A DNA stretch of 8,618 bases, from positions 1 through 8,618 of the forward strand of contig DATMBJ010000091.1 in assembly GCA_035559315.1 (NCBI GenBank), written 5' to 3'. This document shows positions 5,439 through 8,618 of this stretch, one piece after another. How positions within the stretch are numbered: the stretch's first letter is position 1; each line of letters starts with the position of its first letter. The notes under the pieces were generated by a model. It saw only the letters and a list, made by a program, of their open reading frames with translations. It searched no databases and was not told the DNA's origin. The stretch is from DATLZM01 sp035559315. GTDB lineage: Bacteria > Actinomycetota > UBA4738 > HRBIN12. A program made the position numbers and the translations under genes.

Positions 5439-6056
5439 ATGGAGCGGGCATCGGCGAGGGCATCGAGGTTCACGACCCCGACCATCGTGCTGATGGCGGT
5501 GGCGATCGCCATCAACATCGCGGTCGGGAACACCGTGCAGAACGTGATCCGGCTCCCCCTGTACCTGGACTCGATCGGGACGGTCCTCGTCGGCGTCCTG
5601 GCCGGGCCGATCGCCGGCGCGGTCACGGGGATCGCGGCCAACGTGATCTGGGGCCTCACGATCGGGCCGAATACGATCATCCCCTTCGCCATCACCGCCG
5701 GGGTGATCGGGCTCCTCGCCGGGGCCTTCGGACGTCGGGGCATCTTCTCGGCGCGCGGTGGCGCGCGGAACTGGGCGCTGGTGGCGGCGGCGGGGGTCGC
5801 GACCGGGGTCGTGGCGGCCATCGTGTCGGCGCCGATCGCCTACGTCCTGTTCACCGGCGTGACGGGCTCCGGCACCGACGCGCTGGTGGCGTTCTTCCGG
5901 GGGGTACTGGACAACGCGCTGGCCGCGACCTTCGCCCAGGGGATCGTCTCGGACCCGATCGACAAGCTGGTGACCTACCTCGTCGCGCACGCCATCCTGC
6001 TGGCGGCGCCGGCGACCGTGAAGACCACGTTCCCCCAGGGCGAGCGGACCGTGTAG
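5439..6056 (+). CDS. ECF transporter S component (substrate-binding membrane subunit)
   Basis: A 205-residue integral membrane protein, the usual size for the six-helix S components that bind a vitamin or similar micronutrient and topple in the membrane to release it. Hydrophobic stretches are near 13-32, 43-72, 77-97, 112-139 (probably two helices) and 178-192, with a further weaker one around 150-170. Helix 1 carries small residues at four-residue steps (A20, A24, A28), the AxxxA-like face known to contact EcfT. The motif LPLYLDSIGTVLVG (39-52) followed by AGPIAGAVTG (55-64) is the typical S-component pattern. The substrate is not recognisable: the RibU, BioY and ThiT hallmarks I know are not obvious. 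It is first in an operon with ecfT and a fused ecfA, implying a dedicated (group I) system. Confidence 0.85.
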   Translation: MERASARASRFTTPTIVLMAVAIAINIAVGNTVQNVIRLPLYLDSIGTVLVGVLAGPIAGAVTGIAANVIWGLTIGPNTIIPFAITAGVIGLLAGAFGRRGIFSARGGARNWALVAAAGVATGVVAAIVSAPIAYVLFTGVTGSGTDALVAFFRGVLDNALAATFAQGIVSDPIDKLVTYLVAHAILLAAPATVKTTFPQGERTV

Positions 6057-6065
6057 GGGCTCAGG

Positions 6066-6088
6066 GCGCCCGTCCCCCGGGACGGCGC
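6066..6088 (+). other. GC hairpin between the S-component gene and ecfT
   Basis: CGTCC, loop CCCG, GGACG give a 5-bp stem, extended by GCGC pairing around one bulged C. It starts ten bases after the S-component stop, with no T-run. It may attenuate read-through or protect the upstream mRNA end, setting S to T/A ratios. Confidence 0.35.
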
Positions 6089-6103
6089 GGGGACGGCCGC
6101 CCG

Positions 6104-6109
6104 TAGACT
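6104..6109 (+). promoter_or_regulatory. Candidate internal -10 box (TAGACT) for ecfT, leaderless
   Basis: TAGACT is followed by exactly six bases and then GTG at 6116, the ideal geometry for a transcript beginning at the start codon. No Shine-Dalgarno precedes the GTG (upstream reads ACTCCGGAC). This suggests ecfT-ecfA can be expressed independently of the S gene. Confidence 0.5.
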
Positions 6110-6115
6110 CCGGAC

Positions 6116-6895
6116 GTGACGAGCTTCTACGTGCCCGGCTCGGGTTGGCTGCACCGGCGCCACCCGTGGCCGAAGCTCCTCGTGGTCCTCTGGGCGGTGC
6201 TGGCGCCGTTCGTCCTGCCCCCGGCGGCCCTCCCGGCGCTGATCGCCGGCGCGGTCGGGGCCGGGTTGGCCTCGGGCCTGGGCCGCACCTACCTCCGGCG
6301 TCTGGCGTGGGGGACGCTCCCGATCGTCGTCTCGATCGTCGTGGTGAACGGCCTCTTCCTGCCCGGGGCCCGCGACTTCCTGGTGAGCGTCGGACCCTTC
6401 CACCTCTCCCGGGAGGGGCTCGTCCTGGCCGCGCGCACCGCGGGCAGGGTCGTGGCCGCCGTGGCCGCCACCCTGGCCTTCGTCTCGAGCACCCGGCCCG
6501 ACGACCTGATGGAAGCCCTGATCGAGCGGGGAGCGAGCCCCCGGCTCGCGTTCGTCGTGCTCTCGACCATCCAGATGGTCCCGAGGACGCTGGACCGGTC
6601 CGCCAGGATCCTCGACGCGCAGCGCTCCCGCGGCCTGCCGACCTCCGGGTCGGTCCTCACGAGGGCGCGCGCGATCGTCCCGCTGGTCGGCCCGCTGGTC
6701 ATCGCCTCGCTCGTCGAGGTCCGGGAGCGTTCGCTGGCCCTCGAGGCGCGGGCCTTCGGTGCCGCCCACCACCGGACCGCGTACCGGAGCCTCGAGTGGG
6801 ACCGGGTCGACCGCGCCCTCGGGGGGGCGGCGGTCGTCGGCTTGGTGCTCCTCGGGGCCTACGCGGCGCTCCGGGTCTCCCGGGCCGTCGCCTGA
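6116..6895 (+). CDS. ecfT: ECF transporter transmembrane (T) component EcfT, CbiQ family
   Basis: A 259-residue membrane protein starting with GTG. It is the scaffold that links the S component to the two ATPase domains and transmits ATP-driven motion. The N-terminus (FYVPGSGWLHRRHPWPKLL, 4-22) is the family-typical HPxxKL entry to the first helix. Hydrophobic stretches lie near 20-53, 61-81, 96-124 and 232-253. The two coupling-helix motifs that insert into the ATPase grooves are visible: AQRSRG at 168-173 and EARAFG at 210-215. Length and motif spacing are normal for the family. It lies 59 bp after the S gene and five bases before the ecfA ATG, so it is probably co-transcribed with ecfA. 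The start has no Shine-Dalgarno but a well-placed -10 box; no other start nearby is better. Confidence 0.9.
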   Translation: MTSFYVPGSGWLHRRHPWPKLLVVLWAVLAPFVLPPAALPALIAGAVGAGLASGLGRTYLRRLAWGTLPIVVSIVVVNGLFLPGARDFLVSVGPFHLSREGLVLAARTAGRVVAAVAATLAFVSSTRPDDLMEALIERGASPRLAFVVLSTIQMVPRTLDRSARILDAQRSRGLPTSGSVLTRARAIVPLVGPLVIASLVEVRERSLALEARAFGAAHHRTAYRSLEWDRVDRALGGAAVVGLVLLGAYAALRVSRAVA

Positions 6896-6900
6896 GCTCG

Positions 6901-8618
6901 ATGGCGGCGGCGGACGGCTCGGGGGCACGTCCCGGTCGGCGAGGCGCCGGGCCGGAGGGGCGCACGGGGGCCGGCCTCCTGGTCCGGGAGCTGACCGTCC
7001 GCTACCCGGGCCGAGCCGCCGACGCGCTCCGCGGGGTCGGCCTCGCCGTGGAGCCCGGGGAGCTGGTGGGCGTGGCGGGGCGGAACGGCGCCGGCAAGTC
7101 CACCCTGGCCCTCGCCGCCGCCGGGCTGATCCCCCGGGTCGTCCGGGCCCGGGTCTCGGGATCGGTCACCGTGGACGGCGAGCCGGTCCTCGGCGCCGAC
7201 CCGGCCCGCCGGCGCCACCGGGTGGGGATCGTCTTCCCCAGCCCCCACAACCAGATCTCGGCGACCAAGTTCACGGTGCGGGAGGAGCTGGCGTTCGGCC
7301 TGGAGAACCTGGGCGTCCCCCGGGCCGAGATGGACGAGCGGATCGACCGCGTCATGGCGGACCTGGGGATCGAGCACCTCGCCGACCGGTACCCGTTCCA
7401 CCTCTCGGGCGGGGAACAGCAGCGGGTCGCGATCGCCGCCGTGCTGGCGATGGGGAGCGAGGTCCTGGTCCTCGACGAGCCGACCGCCCAGCTCGACCCC
7501 GCCGGGCTCGCGGCCGTCGCCGGGATCCTCCGCCGGGAGGCGGGGAGGGGGATCGCGGTCCTCGCGGCGGAGCACGCGGTCCCCGTGCTCGCCGAGGCCG
7601 TGCGTTGCGTCCTCCTCGACGAGGGACGGGCCGTGGTCGAGGGACGGCCGGGCGTCGTGCTGGGCTCGGCGGTGCTCGAGCCGCTCGGGCTGCGCCCCCC
7701 CGAGCTGGTCGCGCTGGCCGAGCTCGCCGGCACCGCGTCGGGGGACCTCACCGACGAGGCCGCGCTCGCCGCCGGCCTGGCGAGGGCGGCCCAGGCCGGT
7801 CGCCTGCCCGAACGGATGCCCGCGGGCCGGGTCCCGGCGGCGAGCTGGGAGCCGGTCCGCCGGCACCCGCCGACCGGGGTCGAGGTCCGACGGCTCGTCC
7901 ACCGGTACCCGGGCGGGGTCGAGGCGCTGCGGGGCGTGAGCCTCGAGATCCCCCCGGGCCAGAAGGTCGCGGTCGTCGGGCGGAACGGCTCGGGGAAGAC
8001 GACGCTCGTCAAGCACCTGAACGGGCTCCTGCGGCCGGACGTCGGGGAGGTCCGGGTCGGCGGGGAGCCGGTGGCCGACCGGCCCGTCCACCTCATGGCC
8101 CGCACCGTCGGCTTCGTGTTCCAGGACCCCGACGACCAGCTCTTCGAGCGGACCGTCGAGCGCGAGGTGCGGTTCGGCCCGAGGAACCTCGGGCTCGACC
8201 GGGGCACGGTCGATCGGCTGGTGGAGGCGGCCCTCGCGGCGACGGGCCTCGCCGGCCGCCGGGACGAGAACCCCCACGACCTCGGGCCCTCGGACCGGAA
8301 GCTCGTAGCCATCGCGAGCGTGCTCGCCATGGATCCCGCCGTCGTGGTCCTCGACGAGCCGACGACGGGCCAGGACGGCCCCGGCGTCGCGCGGGTGGGC
8401 GCGATCGTCGACGCCCTGGCCGCGGCGGGCCGCACCGTCGTCGCGGTCACCCACGACGTGGGGTTCGCCGCCGAGCGCTTCGACCGCATCGTCGTGATGC
8501 GGGAGGGCGAGGTCGTCCTCGACGGGAGCCCGACCGAGGTGTTCGCGCCCGGCCACGCAGCGACGCTCGCGTCCACGGGCCTGACCCCGCCCGTGGCGGC
8601 GCGCGTCGGGGCGCGGCT
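6901..8618 (+). CDS. Fused EcfA1-EcfA2 double ATPase of the ECF transporter, partial (runs off the right edge)
   Basis: At least 572 residues with two ABC ATPase domains in one chain; no stop in the window. An Ala/Gly/Arg-rich tail (1-25) precedes domain 1. Domain 1: Walker A GRNGAGKS (60-67), Q-loop region VFPSPHNQ (111-118) with P113 where Gln is normal, signature LSGGE (168-172), Walker B ending D192-E193, switch H225. A linker (about 260-325) lacks other motifs. Domain 2: Walker A GRNGSGKT (360-367), Q408 in VFQDPDDQ, signature replaced by LGPSD (461-465), D485-E486, then TTGQD, switch H518. The two Walker A motifs are exactly 300 residues apart. It would power the adjacent S and T subunits on the cytoplasmic face. 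ATG 6901 is the only start before the first beta strand; no clear Shine-Dalgarno, so translation may be coupled to ecfT. Confidence 0.92.
   Translation, partial: MAAADGSGARPGRRGAGPEGRTGAGLLVRELTVRYPGRAADALRGVGLAVEPGELVGVAGRNGAGKSTLALAAAGLIPRVVRARVSGSVTVDGEPVLGADPARRRHRVGIVFPSPHNQISATKFTVREELAFGLENLGVPRAEMDERIDRVMADLGIEHLADRYPFHLSGGEQQRVAIAAVLAMGSEVLVLDEPTAQLDPAGLAAVAGILRREAGRGIAVLAAEHAVPVLAEAVRCVLLDEGRAVVEGRPGVVLGSAVLEPLGLRPPELVALAELAGTASGDLTDEAALAAGLARAAQAGRLPERMPAGRVPAASWEPVRRHPPTGVEVRRLVHRYPGGVEALRGVSLEIPPGQKVAVVGRNGSGKTTLVKHLNGLLRPDVGEVRVGGEPVADRPVHLMARTVGFVFQDPDDQLFERTVEREVRFGPRNLGLDRGTVDRLVEAALAATGLAGRRDENPHDLGPSDRKLVAIASVLAMDPAVVVLDEPTTGQDGPGVARVGAIVDALAAAGRTVVAVTHDVGFAAERFDRIVVMREGEVVLDGSPTEVFAPGHAATLASTGLTPPVAARVGAR

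Noticed and set aside
4960..5463. Longer GalT from an upstream in-frame start at 5463
   Set aside because: The family begins at SQLRQDPTTKEW; the upstream part is basic low-complexity sequence and crosses the proposed galT promoter.
1..8618. CRISPR array, insertion sequence, integrase or defence system
   Set aside because: No regularly spaced direct repeats, transposase or integrase motifs, or toxin/nuclease-like proteins are visible; all substantial genes fit metabolism, translation or transport.

Overview
The window is very GC-rich (third codon positions almost always G or C) and reads as an actinobacterial chromosome segment, probably from a deep-branching or uncultured lineage. Three things support this. 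A fumarylacetoacetate-hydrolase-family gene is fused by an ATGA overlap to gltX, the same neighbour pair as Rv2993c-Rv2992c in Mycobacterium tuberculosis. The gltX C-terminus resembles actinobacterial GluRS. Several starts have a TANNNT -10 box a few bases upstream and no Shine-Dalgarno sequence, which fits leaderless transcription, common in Actinobacteria. Lineage is an inference.

Left block (1-3930): a partial FAH-family gene runs leftward off the edge. It diverges, through a compact shared promoter near 857-863, from an acetoacetate-decarboxylase-family gene. A second FAH-family gene and gltX follow on the same strand. The two FAH paralogues and the ADC-fold enzyme suggest catabolism of 2-oxo acids or aromatic ring-cleavage products, but no substrate can be named from sequence.

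Middle (3920-5438): galT, encoding a Leloir-type uridylyltransferase, converges on gltX with 18 bp between stop codons and a stem-loop across the junction. Upstream of galT is a 479-bp gene-free stretch. It holds a lower-GC divergent promoter zone with a 20-bp inverted repeat, then about 370 bp of very GC-rich, hairpin-dense sequence that looks like a long 5' leader of the next operon.

Right block (5439-8618): an energy-coupling-factor (ECF) vitamin-type importer in the order S component, EcfT, and a single polypeptide carrying both EcfA ATPase domains, cut by the window edge. S would bind substrate, EcfT would couple it to the ATPases, and the fused EcfA would supply ATP hydrolysis. The fused EcfA is the most interesting protein here: its Q-loop and signature-motif deviations fall on the same composite ATP site, predicting one degenerate and one canonical site. 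I see no insertion sequence, CRISPR array, tRNA or rRNA, and no clearly novel defence or mobile system.
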